The notes beneath the pieces were generated by a model. That model had not been told where the DNA came from, made no database searches, and saw only the letters and a list, made by a program, of their open reading frames with translations. Position numbers and translations under genes: made by a program. A DNA stretch of 64,000 bases, taken from the NCBI RefSeq assembly GCF_008365385.1, contig NZ_QOVF01000002.1, positions 248,001-312,000 of the forward strand, read 5' to 3'. The stretch is from Halopseudomonas laoshanensis. GTDB taxonomy: Bacteria; Pseudomonadota; Gammaproteobacteria; Pseudomonadales; Pseudomonadaceae. Of the stretch, positions 39,255 to 48,820 are shown in pieces. How positions within the stretch are numbered: the first letter of the stretch is position 1; each line of letters starts with the position of its first letter.

Positions 39255-41119
39255 GGTTGCGCCTCGACGGTGAATACTTCAGGCTCCGGGTCAGGCAACA
39301 GCCAGGCATCGAACAGAGCTCGAGCCACAGGCGCGGCGACGCGGCCACCGGACTCGCCATTCTCTACCATCACCGCCACCGCGATACGCGGTGACTCGAC
39401 AGGGGCAAATCCGACAAACAACGCATGGTCTCGATGCCGCTCACGCAACGCCGCCGAATCATATTTTTCCCCCTGAGCAATCGCTACCACTTGAGCGGTC
39501 CCGGTTTTACCGGCCATGCGATAGGGCGCATTAAGTGCTGCCGCGCGTGACGTGCCGCGCGCGCCGTGCATCACGTCTTCCAGCGCTGCCTTGATGAAAT
39601 CCCAGTCCTCATCATTTTTCAGCTCGATGTCCGCAGGGGTATCGACTTCCTCCGGGGGCGTGCCTTCGGCGTGCATCAGCAGCCGCGGACGTTCCCAGAC
39701 CCCGCGGTTGGCTACCAGAGCGATCGACTGCGCCAGTTGTAGCGGCGTGGTCAGCATATAACCTTGGCCGATCCCGGTAATCAGCGTTTCACCGGGGTAC
39801 CAAGGCTGGCGCCGGGCCTTGCGCTTCCAGTCGCGCGACGGCATCAGGCCGGCTGATTCCTCGAACATATCCAGCGACACGCGCGTACCCAAGCCGAACT
39901 GGCTCATGAAATCGTGCATGCGATCAATGCCCAGCTTATGCGCCAGATCGTAAAAATAGGTATCGTTGGAACGCGCAATCGCCAGGCGCATATCCACCCA
40001 ACCATCACCCTGCCGGTTCCAGTTACGATAACGATGGCTGTTATTGGGTAATTGGTAGAACCCAGGATCGTAGACTCTGCTGGCCCGGGTGGTGACATCG
40101 CTTTCCAGGCCTGCCAGTGCAACCATTGGCTTGATGGTAGACCCAGGCGGGTACAAGCCACGCAGTACGCGGTTGAATAGCGGCTGGTCGAGGGAGTCAC
40201 GCAGGGCGCCGTAATCGGTATGGCTGATACCAGTAACAAACAGGTTGGGGTCGAACCCCGGCTGACTAACAAAGGCCAGGACGCCACCGGTTTCGGGCTC
40301 GATGGCAATGATCGCGCCGCGGCGATTGCCCAGTGCTTCCTCAGCCACCGCCTGCAGACGGCTATCAAGATGCAGCGTCAGGTCCTTGCCTGACAGCGGG
40401 TCAACCCGCTTGAGCACGCGCAATACCCGGCCACGGGCATTGGTTTCGACTTCCTCATAGCCGACGGTGCCGTGCAGCAGGTCTTCGTAGTAGCGCTCGA
40501 TACCGGTCTTGCCAATATAGTGTGTCCCCGCATAGGACACCTGATCGATGCGCGCCATCTCCTGCTCGTTGATCCGGCCAACATAGCCGACGGCGTGAGC
40601 AAAATGTTCGCCTAATGGATAATGCCTGACGAAGCTCGCCTGTACCTCCACCCCCGGCAGCCGGAACTGGTTGATCGCCACTTGAGCTATTTGCTCTTCG
40701 GTAAGATTGAACATCACCGGTACTGCTTCGAAGGGCCGTCGCGCCTGCGCCAACCGGCGCTGTGCGAGCTCGACGTCTTCAACAGAAAGCCCCAGGACCG
40801 AGCGCAGCAGCTTGAAATGCTGTTCTACGTCCGGTACCCGCTCGCGGGTGATGCTCAGGCTGAAGCTAGGTCGGTTCTCCGCCAGCACCACGCCATTGCG
40901 ATCATAAATTCGCCCGCGGCCCGGCGGCACCGGTTGCACATGCACCCGGTTATTTTCGGACAGCGTTGTATGGTGCTCGTATTGAGTCACCTGCAGGTAA
41001 TACAGGCGTGCCACCAGAATCGCCGCCAGACCTAGTACCACCACCGCCGCAAGCACTACGCGGCTCTGTACTATCCGAGCATCGGAGGAATGGTCTTTAA
41101 GATGGATCGGTCTGGCCAT
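39251..41119 (-). CDS. mrdA: Penicillin-binding protein 2 (MrdA)
   Basis: 622 residues. Membrane helix at about 20-42, a pedestal domain, and a transpeptidase domain with S327-T-I-K330, S384-N-D386 and K538-T-G540. PBP2 cross-links side-wall peptidoglycan with RodA and sets rod shape. The gene starts three bases after rlmH and overlaps rodA by four bases. The family-specific PGRGRIYDRNGVVLAENRPS is intact near residue 66-85. Confidence 0.96.
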   Translation of the reverse strand: MARPIHLKDHSSDARIVQSRVVLAAVVVLGLAAILVARLYYLQVTQYEHHTTLSENNRVHVQPVPPGRGRIYDRNGVVLAENRPSFSLSITRERVPDVEQHFKLLRSVLGLSVEDVELAQRRLAQARRPFEAVPVMFNLTEEQIAQVAINQFRLPGVEVQASFVRHYPLGEHFAHAVGYVGRINEQEMARIDQVSYAGTHYIGKTGIERYYEDLLHGTVGYEEVETNARGRVLRVLKRVDPLSGKDLTLHLDSRLQAVAEEALGNRRGAIIAIEPETGGVLAFVSQPGFDPNLFVTGISHTDYGALRDSLDQPLFNRVLRGLYPPGSTIKPMVALAGLESDVTTRASRVYDPGFYQLPNNSHRYRNWNRQGDGWVDMRLAIARSNDTYFYDLAHKLGIDRMHDFMSQFGLGTRVSLDMFEESAGLMPSRDWKRKARRQPWYPGETLITGIGQGYMLTTPLQLAQSIALVANRGVWERPRLLMHAEGTPPEEVDTPADIELKNDEDWDFIKAALEDVMHGARGTSRAAALNAPYRMAGKTGTAQVVAIAQGEKYDSAALRERHRDHALFVGFAPVESPRIAVAVMVENGESGGRVAAPVARALFDAWLLPDPEPEVFTVEAQP

Positions 41120-41122
41120 GGA

Positions 41123-41590
41123 TCACTTGTGGTAAGGATGACGGTTGAGGATGGTCCAGGCTCTATACAGCTGTTCAGCCAGCAGTATCCTTACCAACGG
41201 ATGAGGTAGCGTGAGCGCAGAAAGTGACCAGCGTTGATCACTGCGGGCACTGACTTCAGCAGCCAGACCCTCCGGCCCGCCTACCATCAGATTGACGTTG
41301 CGCGCTTCAAGCCGCCAGGCCTCCAACTGCCCGGCAAGCTCTTCGGTCGACCAGTTACGCCCATTGACCTCCAGCGTAACGATTCGTTCACCGGGCTGAG
41401 TGGCCGCCAGCATCAGCTCGCCTTCCTTGCGCATCAACCGGGCCACGTCGGCATTTTTGCCGCGTGTGGCCAACGGAATATCCACAAGGTCCACTGGCAG
41501 GTCAGACGGCATGCGCTTGGCATACTCCTGGTAGCCCTGCTCTACCCAGCCGGGCATACGTGACGCCACGCTGATCAAGCGTATCCGCAC
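41123..41590 (-). CDS. rlmH: 23S rRNA (pseudouridine1915-N3)-methyltransferase RlmH
   Basis: 155 residues from GTG 41590 ([13 protein letters not shown]). The frame is open to 41647, but that part overlaps rsfS and is not family-like. RlmH is a SPOUT enzyme that methylates pseudouridine 1915 on the 70S ribosome. The knotted C-terminal region [10 protein letters not shown]...[23 protein letters not shown] is intact. It lies five bases after rsfS and three before mrdA, the conserved rsfS-rlmH-mrdA-rodA order. Confidence 0.96.
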   Translation of the reverse strand: MRIRLISVASRMPGWVEQGYQEYAKRMPSDLPVDLVDIPLATRGKNADVARLMRKEGELMLAATQPGERIVTLEVNGRNWSTEELAGQLEAWRLEARNVNLMVGGPEGLAAEVSARSDQRWSLSALTLPHPLVRILLAEQLYRAWTILNRHPYHK

Positions 41591-41595
41591 AGCAA

Positions 41596-41955
41596 TTACT
41601 CGTTGGGGATTTGCTGCTGGGCGCGCCGCGACTCGGCGCTTTGCCACAGGCGCTCGAGGTCATAGAACTGTCGGGTGGCCGGCTGCATGACATGCACGAC
41701 AATATCGCCCAGGTCGACCAGCACCCACTCACCGGAATCCTTGCCTTCCACACCCAGAGGCTGACAGCCTGCCGCCTTCGCCTTCTCGACCACATTGTCG
41801 CTCAGCGAGCTGACATGCCGCGAGGAAGTGCCACTGGCTATCACCATGTAATCGGTGACGCTCGTCAGCTCATGCACGTCGATGCACAACACGTCTTTGG
41901 CTTTCAACTCTTCCAGTGCGCCTTCCACCAGTTTGATCAATTCATCAATCTGCAT
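41596..41955 (-). CDS. rsfS: Ribosomal silencing factor RsfS
   Basis: 119 residues. RsfS binds ribosomal protein L14 (uL14) and blocks subunit joining in starvation. The core is [29 protein letters not shown], with [16 protein letters not shown] further on, both typical. It is followed by rlmH after five bases and preceded by nadD after 23 bases. The C-terminus is slightly extended by a polar tail ([14 protein letters not shown]). Confidence 0.96.
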   Translation of the reverse strand: MQIDELIKLVEGALEELKAKDVLCIDVHELTSVTDYMVIASGTSSRHVSSLSDNVVEKAKAAGCQPLGVEGKDSGEWVLVDLGDIVVHVMQPATRQFYDLERLWQSAESRRAQQQIPNE

Positions 41956-41978
41956 AATCGGATTCAGATCCTTCGGTA

Positions 41979-42629
41979 TCAGGGCCGGTACAGCCCATTG
42001 GTTTCAATATAGTCAAGTACGGCATCAGGCAACAGAAAGCGCGGCGACTGCCCGCCGGCGAGTAACGCCCTGATATGCGTCGCGGAGATGGCCAAGGGCG
42101 TCTGCGACAAACACAGGATCTGTCCGTGCTGGGCATTTGCCTGGCGTGGATCATTGATACTGCGTGCGGCAAGCAAATCCTTGAGCACCTCGGGTAAATC
42201 CTGGTCCTGCTCCGGCCGTTGCAATACGACCAGGCTGGCCAACTGCAACAGCTCTTCCCAGCGATGCCATGCCGGCAAGCCGCAAAAGGCATCCCAGCCG
42301 AGAATCATGAACAGGGTAACAGTATTGCCCAGCTCACCGCGCAATGATTCAAGGGTTTCCACCGTGTAGGAAGGTTTGTTGCGCTGCAACTCACGATCAT
42401 CCACTACCAGCCCACCATGCCGGCCGCTGTGCTCGCCCACGGCCAGGCGCACCATGGCCAGACGCTGCTGTGCGGTAGCGCCGGGCTGATCTCGATGCGG
42501 TGGGCGCGCGCTGGGGATCAGCCGCACCTCATCCAGATCCAGGCAGTCGCGCACTTCCAGCGCACCGCGAAGGTGCCCGTAATGTACCGGGTCAAAAGTG
42601 CCGCCCAGTAAACCAATGCGACGAGTCAT
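41979..42629 (-). CDS. nadD: Nicotinate-nucleotide adenylyltransferase NadD
   Basis: 216 residues from ATG 42629 ([20 protein letters not shown]). It adenylates nicotinate mononucleotide to deamido-NAD. The nucleotidyltransferase motif [11 protein letters not shown] is at residues 9-19 and the second motif SATHIRALL near the C-terminus. An extension to 42671 would overlap proA and is rejected. It starts seven bases after proA, so the two are cotranscribed. Confidence 0.96.
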   Translation of the reverse strand: MTRRIGLLGGTFDPVHYGHLRGALEVRDCLDLDEVRLIPSARPPHRDQPGATAQQRLAMVRLAVGEHSGRHGGLVVDDRELQRNKPSYTVETLESLRGELGNTVTLFMILGWDAFCGLPAWHRWEELLQLASLVVLQRPEQDQDLPEVLKDLLAARSINDPRQANAQHGQILCLSQTPLAISATHIRALLAGGQSPRFLLPDAVLDYIETNGLYRP

Positions 42630-42636
42630 CGCAGCA

Positions 42637-43902
42637 TCACTGGCGGATATGCCCGTCGCCAAAGACAACATATTTCTCGCTGGTCAAACCTTCCAGCCCA
42701 ACCGGGCCACGCGCGTGAATCTTGTCAGTGGAAATACCGATCTCCGCCCCTAGCCCATATTCAAAGCCGTCAGCGAAGCGCGTAGAGGCATTGATCATGA
42801 CCGAACTGGAGTCCACCTCGGCCAAAAAGCGCCTGGCACGGCTGAAGTCTTCTGACACCATGGCATCGGTGTGCTGGGAGCTGTAGGTATTGATGTGCGC
42901 AATCGCAGCGTCCATATCACTGACCACCCGAATCGACAGAATCGGCGCCAGGTATTCTGTGCTCCAGTCTTCTTCGGTCGCAGGGATAGCCTGGGGCACA
43001 ATGGCACGGGTCGCCGGGCAGCCGCGCAACTCTACTTCCTTGCTCGCATACAAATCAGCCATGCGCGGCAGGAACTGCTCGGCAACTGCCTGATGCACCA
43101 GCAAGGTTTCCATGGCATTGCACACCCCGTAGCGATGGGTCTTGGCGTTCAATGCAATAGCCTCGGCCTTGCCGAGATCGGCGCGATCATCGACATACAC
43201 GTGGCAGATACCATCCAGGTGCTTGATTACCGGCACTTTCGCATCACGACTGATACGCTCGATCAGGCCCTTGCCGCCCCGGGGCACAATCACGTCGACA
43301 AACTCGGGCATGGTGATCAGTTCACCCACCGCCTGGCGGTCTGTGGTTTCTACCACCTGCACCACGTTGGCTGGCAAGCCGGCTTCAGCCAGCCCTTGGG
43401 CGATGCACAAGGCAATAGCACGATTGGAATGAATAGATTCCGAGCCGCCGCGCAAGATGCAGGCGTTACCCGACTTCAGGCACAAGCTGGCGGCCTCGAC
43501 TGTCACATTGGGTCGGGACTCGTAAATGATGCCGATCACGCCCAGCGGCACGCGCATTTTGCCCACCTGGATACCCGATGGCAGAAACTTCATGTCGCGG
43601 ATCACACCGACCGGATCGTCCAACCCCGCTACTTGCCGCAAGCCTTCAACCATCGCTTCGAGCCGCGCGGGGGTGAGTGCCAGCCGGTCAAGCATCGCCG
43701 CGTCCAGGCCGTTCTCGCGGCCAGCCTGCAAATCGGCTTGATTGGCTTCGATCAGCTCGCCATGAGCCGCTTCAATAGCTTCAGCTATGGCTAATAACGC
43801 CTGATTCTTGACCGCTGTAGTGGCGCGCGCAATGACCCGCGAAGCCTGGCGCGCTTCACGCCCGAGCTGGTGCATATAGTCTGTAACCTGGTCCGCACGC
43901 AT
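42637..43902 (-). CDS. proA: Gamma-glutamyl phosphate reductase ProA
   Basis: 421 residues from ATG 43902 ([14 protein letters not shown]), with AGGTGAAGG upstream; the open frame to 44010 is not coding. ProA reduces gamma-glutamyl phosphate to the semialdehyde in proline synthesis. The catalytic cysteine C261 ([10 protein letters not shown]) and the NADPH-binding [17 protein letters not shown] are present. It is the first gene of the long minus-strand series that ends with lipB. ProB is not in this window. Confidence 0.96.
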   Translation of the reverse strand: MRADQVTDYMHQLGREARQASRVIARATTAVKNQALLAIAEAIEAAHGELIEANQADLQAGRENGLDAAMLDRLALTPARLEAMVEGLRQVAGLDDPVGVIRDMKFLPSGIQVGKMRVPLGVIGIIYESRPNVTVEAASLCLKSGNACILRGGSESIHSNRAIALCIAQGLAEAGLPANVVQVVETTDRQAVGELITMPEFVDVIVPRGGKGLIERISRDAKVPVIKHLDGICHVYVDDRADLGKAEAIALNAKTHRYGVCNAMETLLVHQAVAEQFLPRMADLYASKEVELRGCPATRAIVPQAIPATEEDWSTEYLAPILSIRVVSDMDAAIAHINTYSSQHTDAMVSEDFSRARRFLAEVDSSSVMINASTRFADGFEYGLGAEIGISTDKIHARGPVGLEGLTSEKYVVFGDGHIRQ

Positions 43903-44123
43903 GCCTTCACCTATTGCCAGCCACGAAATCAAAAGGCGATTATAACTGTCCCTCTCGGTAGTGGACAGGGCGGACCTGCTATGATCGAGAATATACCGCT
44001 GAATTATCAATCAGATCCTCGGTGCACCACCCGGAAACCCCATTGCCTAGGGTTTATCACTCTCAAACCAGCAATAGCAGCCCGCTTGGTAGCAGCCAGC
44101 CGGCATAGGAACCGACACTGACG

Positions 44124-45389
44124 ATGGGCGATCTTTTCACCACAGACCTGCTGAATTGGTTAGGCGACCACCGCCAATGGCTGGGCTGGTGTCTGTTCTT
44201 GATTGCCATGCTTGAGTCGCTGGCCATTGCCGGCCTGCTGGTGCCAGGCGTGGTGCTGCTGGTGGCCGTCACGGCGATGGCAGGCGCCTGGGGTATGCCA
44301 CTGCTCAGCGCCATGGGCTGGGCCTTTGCCGGCGCCGTAGTTGGCGACCTGTTAAGCTTCACCCTGGGCCGGCTATTTCATCAGGACATACGCCGGCTGA
44401 GCCTATTTCAACGGCACCCGCAATGGATAGCCCGTGGCGAAGCATTCTTCCGGCGTTATGGGGTACTGAGCATCATACTGGGCCGTTTTGTGGGCCCCAT
44501 ACGGCCGATCATTCCAATGATCGCCGGCATGCTAGACATGCCCATTGGCCGTTTTGTACTGGTCAATCTCGCCTCTGCTTTGGCCTGGGCGCCGATCTAT
44601 GTCATTCCTGGCTACCTGGCTGGGCATGCCACGCGCTGGCAGGTACCCGCTTATTTCTGGCACCAGGCGTTCGGTCTGCTGGCGGCCGTAGCCGGCATTG
44701 CTGCACTGGTATTCTTTTGCATCTGGAAGCAGGAGCGCTGGAGCAGCCTGGCGGCCACAGGCGCCTGCCTGGTGGGCTTGATCGCGCTGTCTTTCGCCAG
44801 CCCCTGGCTCGGCGTATTGGACAGCACTCTGGCGACCTGGATAGAGCATCTGACCCACCAGCCGTACCCGATCCTGAGACTGCTTGGCCCACTGGCGGAT
44901 AGCGGCTTCACCTGGCTGCTCGGCCTTCTGCTTCTGCCAGGCCTGGCTTTGTGTGGCGGCAAAAGACACTGTCTATTGCTTGGCCTGGCCGCTCTGTTCA
45001 ACCTGGCCGCTGACATTGCGCTGCAATTGCCGGGCGAATACCTGAGCATGTCTACCAGCCTGACGATGCTGATCTGCCTGCTGATATCCTGCAGCCGCGC
45101 GTTCAGCTTATGGGTCCGCGTGCTCTGGATTGCGGCGTCGCTGCCGGCGATCCTTGCCATCACTGCCGGCTTGCTGGGTAATCAGACCGCCGCTCTGTTC
45201 CACCTGCTCGCCAGCGGGTTAACCATTGCCATGGCCTGCCTGTTCAGCCTGTGGCTAATGGAGCGAGCCGGACCACTGCGTTCGATCCCGCCCAGAATGA
45301 TTGGCATCCTAATGCTGTTGCCGCTGCTGGCCGCCCTGCTGAGTTTGTCAGGCCTGCATCAGTTCCAGCCACTCACTGATCTGTTGTAG
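44124..45389 (+). CDS. DedA family protein with degenerate C-terminal PAP2-like domain
   Basis: 421 residues, about 11 membrane helices. Residues 1-185 are a DedA (SNARE-associated/VTT) domain with LESLAIAGLLVPG and the basic motif GRFVGPIRPIIPMIAG, as in DedA lipid flippases. Residues 190-421 have the helix pattern of a PAP2 lipid phosphatase, as in known DedA-PAP2 fusions, but the PSGH and SRxxxxxHxxxD motifs are not there; the corresponding region reads LPGEYLSMSTSL and AGLLGNQTAALFHLL. I infer a catalytically dead domain. The 3' end overlaps the convergent Lon-domain gene by 42 bases. Confidence 0.88.
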   Translation: MGDLFTTDLLNWLGDHRQWLGWCLFLIAMLESLAIAGLLVPGVVLLVAVTAMAGAWGMPLLSAMGWAFAGAVVGDLLSFTLGRLFHQDIRRLSLFQRHPQWIARGEAFFRRYGVLSIILGRFVGPIRPIIPMIAGMLDMPIGRFVLVNLASALAWAPIYVIPGYLAGHATRWQVPAYFWHQAFGLLAAVAGIAALVFFCIWKQERWSSLAATGACLVGLIALSFASPWLGVLDSTLATWIEHLTHQPYPILRLLGPLADSGFTWLLGLLLLPGLALCGGKRHCLLLGLAALFNLAADIALQLPGEYLSMSTSLTMLICLLISCSRAFSLWVRVLWIAASLPAILAITAGLLGNQTAALFHLLASGLTIAMACLFSLWLMERAGPLRSIPPRMIGILMLLPLLAALLSLSGLHQFQPLTDLL

Positions 45390-45932
45390 CCGCGCGCTGG
45401 GCGACTCAATGGCCAACAACACTGATTTCTGGTCCAGCGAAAACGGCAACAGGAACGCCAGCTCATAACTGAGCTGTTGCTGACTGTCCGCCAGTGGCGG
45501 CAGGCCCAGACCTTCGGCTATGGGATGATCCAGCAGCGCCGCATGCAAGGCTTGCAGATCCTCATGCTCGGCATTCAGGACCTGATCAGGTTGCTCCTCA
45601 AGCCAGACCACGTTGGCGTTCACCAGGCCATCCGGCGCCACCTCAACGTCGCTGACCCGACCCCGTCGCCGCCCTTCAACGCGGATGCCGAGCAGGCCGT
45701 TATCACGCTGTTGCCAATCCACTATGGCCGCCTCGCAGCCGATCGCGGCAAATCGCAGGTCGCCCTGGCCTGACTCCGGCCCGGACTCCAGCGGCATGAT
45801 CAAAAACGCTTCACCCTGCTTGAAGCAGCGGCTGACCATATCCAGATAACGGGCCTCGAATATTTGCAGATCCATTATGCAGCCAGGCAGCAATATGCTT
45901 TTCAACGGAAAAAGGGCACGTCTGTCGGTCAT
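45348..45932 (-). CDS. LON peptidase substrate-binding domain protein
   Basis: 194 residues, a stand-alone Lon N-terminal (LAN) domain without ATPase or protease parts. The start MTDRRALFPLKSILLPGCIMDLQIFEARYLDMV is typical: beta-strand LFPL, LPG, and the IFE.RY motif. Such proteins are widespread in proteobacteria and may bind unfolded protein segments, but no role is proven. GAGGTAAGC precedes the ATG. Its last 42 bases overlap the end of the dedA-like gene on the other strand. Confidence 0.9.
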   Translation of the reverse strand: MTDRRALFPLKSILLPGCIMDLQIFEARYLDMVSRCFKQGEAFLIMPLESGPESGQGDLRFAAIGCEAAIVDWQQRDNGLLGIRVEGRRRGRVSDVEVAPDGLVNANVVWLEEQPDQVLNAEHEDLQALHAALLDHPIAEGLGLPPLADSQQQLSYELAFLLPFSLDQKSVLLAIESPSARLQQISEWLELMQA

Positions 45933-46033
45933 GCTTACCTCAGTGGACTATTGATCAAAGTATTGGCTAATCAAGGTATCGGCCAACTAGCGCCGCCGGC
46001 GCTGCGGACGCAGCATTCAGCATACCTATTTAA

Positions 46034-46051
46034 GGGTCAGACGATTGACCC
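46034..46051. promoter_or_regulatory. Short inverted repeat upstream of maoC
   Basis: GGGTCA and TGACCC flank six bases (GACGAT). It lies about 60 bases upstream of the putative -10 region of the maoC gene and could be a regulator site; nothing else supports it. Confidence 0.3.
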
Positions 46052-46104
46052 TGCCTCACGCCCTTGCAAACATGGCAAAAGAACAGGACTTATGTCTATA
46101 TTTC

Positions 46105-46128
46105 TATGATCATTCATTGTGAGTGATC
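46105..46128. promoter_or_regulatory. Operator-like palindrome overlapping the maoC -10 region
   Basis: GATCATTCA-TTG-TGAGTGATC is a 9-bp inverted repeat with one mismatch (46108-46128). It overlaps TATGAT (46105-46110), a good -10 candidate, although no clear -35 was found. A repressor bound here would block transcription of the dehydratase gene. Confidence 0.5.
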
Positions 46129-46176
46129 GTTTCATCGGCCTAGGGCCACAACAATAACAGAGCCATGGAGAACGCC

Positions 46177-46635
46177 ATGACAGCAGCAGTACCCGCATCC
46201 GAACTTAAATCCTTTATAGGCAAAGACATGGGCCATTCCGAGTGGATGACCATCGATCAGGAGCGCGTCAACCAGTTTGCAGAATGTACTGGCGACCACC
46301 AGTTCATCCATCTTGATGAAGAAAAGGCCAAGCAGACCCCGTTCGGCGGCACCATCGCCCATGGTTTTCTGTCGCTGTCCTTGCTGCCGGTCCTGTCGGC
46401 TGGCCTGCTGGTCCGCCCAGAGGGCCTGAAGATGGCCGTCAACTACGGCATGGATAGCCTGCGTTTTATCCAACCCGTGCGCGTTGGCTCACGCGTGCGC
46501 CTGCACGTGAGCGTGGTGGATGTGACGGAGAAAAATCCTGGCCAATGGCTGGTCAAAGCCAAATCCACGCTGGAAATTGAAGGCACTGAAAAGCCCGCCT
46601 TTATTGCTGAAGGGCTGACTCTGTACTTTGTTTGA
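46177..46635 (+). CDS. MaoC-like dehydratase / (R)-specific enoyl-CoA hydratase
   Basis: 152 residues from ATG 46177 (MTAAVPASELKSF), chosen over ATG 46165 because GGAGAA sits at the right distance. Hot-dog fold of the MaoC/NodN group: the catalytic Asp and His lie in TGDHQFIHLDEEKA, and TIAHGFLSLSLLP is the family signature. It hydrates enoyl-CoA to (R)-3-hydroxyacyl-CoA or the reverse, feeding fatty-acid or polyhydroxyalkanoate pathways. It stands alone, with a palindromic candidate operator upstream and a bidirectional hairpin shared with ubiX downstream. Confidence 0.92.
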   Translation: MTAAVPASELKSFIGKDMGHSEWMTIDQERVNQFAECTGDHQFIHLDEEKAKQTPFGGTIAHGFLSLSLLPVLSAGLLVRPEGLKMAVNYGMDSLRFIQPVRVGSRVRLHVSVVDVTEKNPGQWLVKAKSTLEIEGTEKPAFIAEGLTLYFV

Positions 46636-46653
46636 AGATGAAGCTTGAGCACG

Positions 46654-46680
46654 AACCGGGCGGAGTCTAATCCGCCCGTT
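46654..46680. terminator. Bidirectional hairpin between maoC and ubiX
   Basis: CGGGCGGA-GTCTAA-TCCGCCCG is a perfect 8-bp stem (46657-46678) between two convergent genes; the ubiX stop codon lies in the loop. Short AA/TT arms continue outside. The U-run is interrupted (TTGTTC), so strength is uncertain. Confidence 0.6.
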
Positions 46681-47293
46681 GTTCTCGCTCTTCGCCCCAG
46701 CGCGCTAGCAGCTCCTGGGGTATATCCAATTGATTCAAAATCCGCGCGACAACAAAATCTATCAGATCTTCTACTGAGGCTGGCTGGTGATAAAATCCCG
46801 GACTGGCCGGCAAAATGACAGCGCCCATCTGACTCAGTTTCAGCATATTTTCCAGATGCACAGTCGAGTAAGGCGCTTCCCGGGGCACCAGAATTAATTT
46901 GCGCCGTTCTTTTAGCGCAACATCTGCCGCACGCTCGATCAGGTTGTTACTCGCACCAGTGGCGATCGCCGAGAGACTCCCGGTCGAACAGGGGCACACC
47001 ACCATCGCACTCGGCGCACCGGAGCCAGAAGCGACCGGGGCCATCCAGTCCTGCTTGCCAAATACGCGAATCTGTCCGGGGCGCGCGCCATAATGTTGCG
47101 TCAGGAAGATCTCCAGCGCCTGGGGCTTGGGTGGCAGCGTCAGATTGGTTTCCGTTGCCACTACCAGCTGAGCGGCTTGCGAGATCATAAAGAACACCTC
47201 GACCTCCGCCTTGACCAGGCACTCAAGCAACCGCAAGGCGTACTGAGCGCCTGAAGCGCCGGTCATCGCCAGCGTGACGCGCTTAGTGCCCAC
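46667..47293 (-). CDS. ubiX: Flavin prenyltransferase UbiX
   Basis: 208 residues from GTG 47293 ([24 protein letters not shown]). UbiX prenylates FMN to make the cofactor of UbiD decarboxylase in ubiquinone synthesis. The FMN site TGASGA and the [33 protein letters not shown] stretch are intact, as is the dimethylallyl-phosphate site LVPREAPYS. Its start lies inside the end of mpl (11-base overlap). UbiD is not in this window. Confidence 0.96.
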   Translation of the reverse strand: MGTKRVTLAMTGASGAQYALRLLECLVKAEVEVFFMISQAAQLVVATETNLTLPPKPQALEIFLTQHYGARPGQIRVFGKQDWMAPVASGSGAPSAMVVCPCSTGSLSAIATGASNNLIERAADVALKERRKLILVPREAPYSTVHLENMLKLSQMGAVILPASPGFYHQPASVEDLIDFVVARILNQLDIPQELLARWGEEREQRAD

Positions 47294-48647
47294 ACTGCAC
47301 CTCCAGAGCCTGAATCAACCGCTGATGAATTCCGCCGAATCCGCCGTTGCTCATGATGACAATCCGGGTGCCCGGTTTGGCCTCGGCCACCAGGCTACTG
47401 ATGATGCCGTCTATGTCGGTATCAATACTGGCCGGCACCGGACTCTGCTCCACCACTGCCTCCAATGACCAGTCCAGCCCCGGCGGCTGGAACCAGATCA
47501 CCTGAGTAGCGCTGCGCACACTCTCGGCCAGCGCCTGGGAATGCCCACCCAGGCGCATCGTATTGGAGCGCGGTTCGATCACCGCAATCAAAGGCGCATC
47601 GCCAATACTGGCGCGCAAACCCGCCAGGGTGGTCTCGATGGCGGTCGGATGATGTGCGAAATCGTCATATACACTCACGCCATTGATCAGCGCCAGCAGT
47701 TCCATGCGCCGCTTGGCACTCTTGAATTGCGCCAGTGCGGCGATGCCTTGAGCCGGGGTAACACCCACGTGGCGAGCGGCGGCGAGCGCCGTGAGCGCAT
47801 TGGCAACGCTATGCTCACCTGTCTGAGTCCACTCCGCCTCGCCCTGGCATTCGCCATCCAGCCAGACCTCAAAGCGCGAGCCGTCGGCAACCAGCAGTCG
47901 CGCCTGCCATTGCCCTCCCCTGCCAGTGGTTTGGCACGGCGTCCAACAACCCATCTCGATCACCCGCTCGAGCGCAGCATCGGCCTGCGGGTAGATGATC
48001 AACCCACTGGAAGGGACCGTACGCACCAGGTGATGAAATTGCCGCTCGATAGCTGCGAGATCAGGAAATATGTCCGCGTGGTCATATTCCAGATTATTCA
48101 GAATGGCAGTGCGCGGACGGTAATGGACGAATTTGGAACGTTTATCGAAAAAGGCGCTGTCATACTCATCGGCCTCCACCACGAAGAACGGGGTATCGCC
48201 CAACCGCGCCGACACGCCAAAATTCTGCGGCACTCCGCCGATCAGGTAACCGGGCGCCATACCGGCATGCTCGAGTATCCAGGCCAACAGGCTGGAGGTC
48301 GTGGTCTTACCATGCGTGCCCGCCACCGCCAGCACCCAGCGATCCTGTAATACATGACGGGCCAACCATTCCGGGCCGGACACGTAGGCCAATCCTTTAT
48401 CCAGCACGAACTCCACCGCCGGGTTACCGCGCGACAGGGCATTGCCAATCACCACCAGATCCGGAGCAGGTTGCAGATGCTCCGGACTGTAACCTTCCAT
48501 CAAGGCAATGCCCTGCGCTTCTAGTTGAGTGCTCATGGGCGGGTAGACGTTGGCGTCCGATCCGCTGACCTGGTGCCCCAGCTCACGCGCCAGAAGCGCC
48601 AGAGAGCCCATGAAAGTGCCGCAGATACCCAGAATATGCAGGTGCAT
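47283..48647 (-). CDS. mpl: UDP-MurNAc:L-Ala-gamma-D-Glu-meso-DAP ligase Mpl
   Basis: 454 residues. Mpl attaches recovered murein tripeptide to UDP-MurNAc in peptidoglycan recycling. Mur-ligase landmarks: the N-terminal UDP-binding [25 protein letters not shown], the P-loop GTHGKTT (110-116), the carbamoylated-lysine region, and the C-terminal [10 protein letters not shown]. It resembles MurC but starts with the Mpl-type [10 protein letters not shown]. It is coupled with ubiX and diverges from the phosphofructokinase gene with 173 bases between them. Confidence 0.96.
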   Translation of the reverse strand: MHLHILGICGTFMGSLALLARELGHQVSGSDANVYPPMSTQLEAQGIALMEGYSPEHLQPAPDLVVIGNALSRGNPAVEFVLDKGLAYVSGPEWLARHVLQDRWVLAVAGTHGKTTTSSLLAWILEHAGMAPGYLIGGVPQNFGVSARLGDTPFFVVEADEYDSAFFDKRSKFVHYRPRTAILNNLEYDHADIFPDLAAIERQFHHLVRTVPSSGLIIYPQADAALERVIEMGCWTPCQTTGRGGQWQARLLVADGSRFEVWLDGECQGEAEWTQTGEHSVANALTALAAARHVGVTPAQGIAALAQFKSAKRRMELLALINGVSVYDDFAHHPTAIETTLAGLRASIGDAPLIAVIEPRSNTMRLGGHSQALAESVRSATQVIWFQPPGLDWSLEAVVEQSPVPASIDTDIDGIISSLVAEAKPGTRIVIMSNGGFGGIHQRLIQALEVQCGH

Positions 48648-48820
48648 GCTTTCGCCTTAGGTGCGTCCGGAAATGGTTGCCGGAATGTTACCACGGGCAA
48701 CCCGGCAGCAGGACAACCCGCCAGACGGCCATGCAATAGACTGCAGATTCGGCTATTATCCGCGCCATCAGTCTTTCAGCCATTTGCCGCCAGGTATCCA
48801 ATTCCACACAGGGAGTTCGC

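Noticed and set aside
40240-40265. GGGGTCGAACCCC resembling a tRNA T-arm
   Set aside because: It is inside mrdA in frame, and no acceptor, D-arm or anticodon stem can be formed around it.
46132-46473. Minus-strand frame of 113 codons antisense to maoC
   Set aside because: Shadow of the MaoC frame; no ribosome site and no domain.
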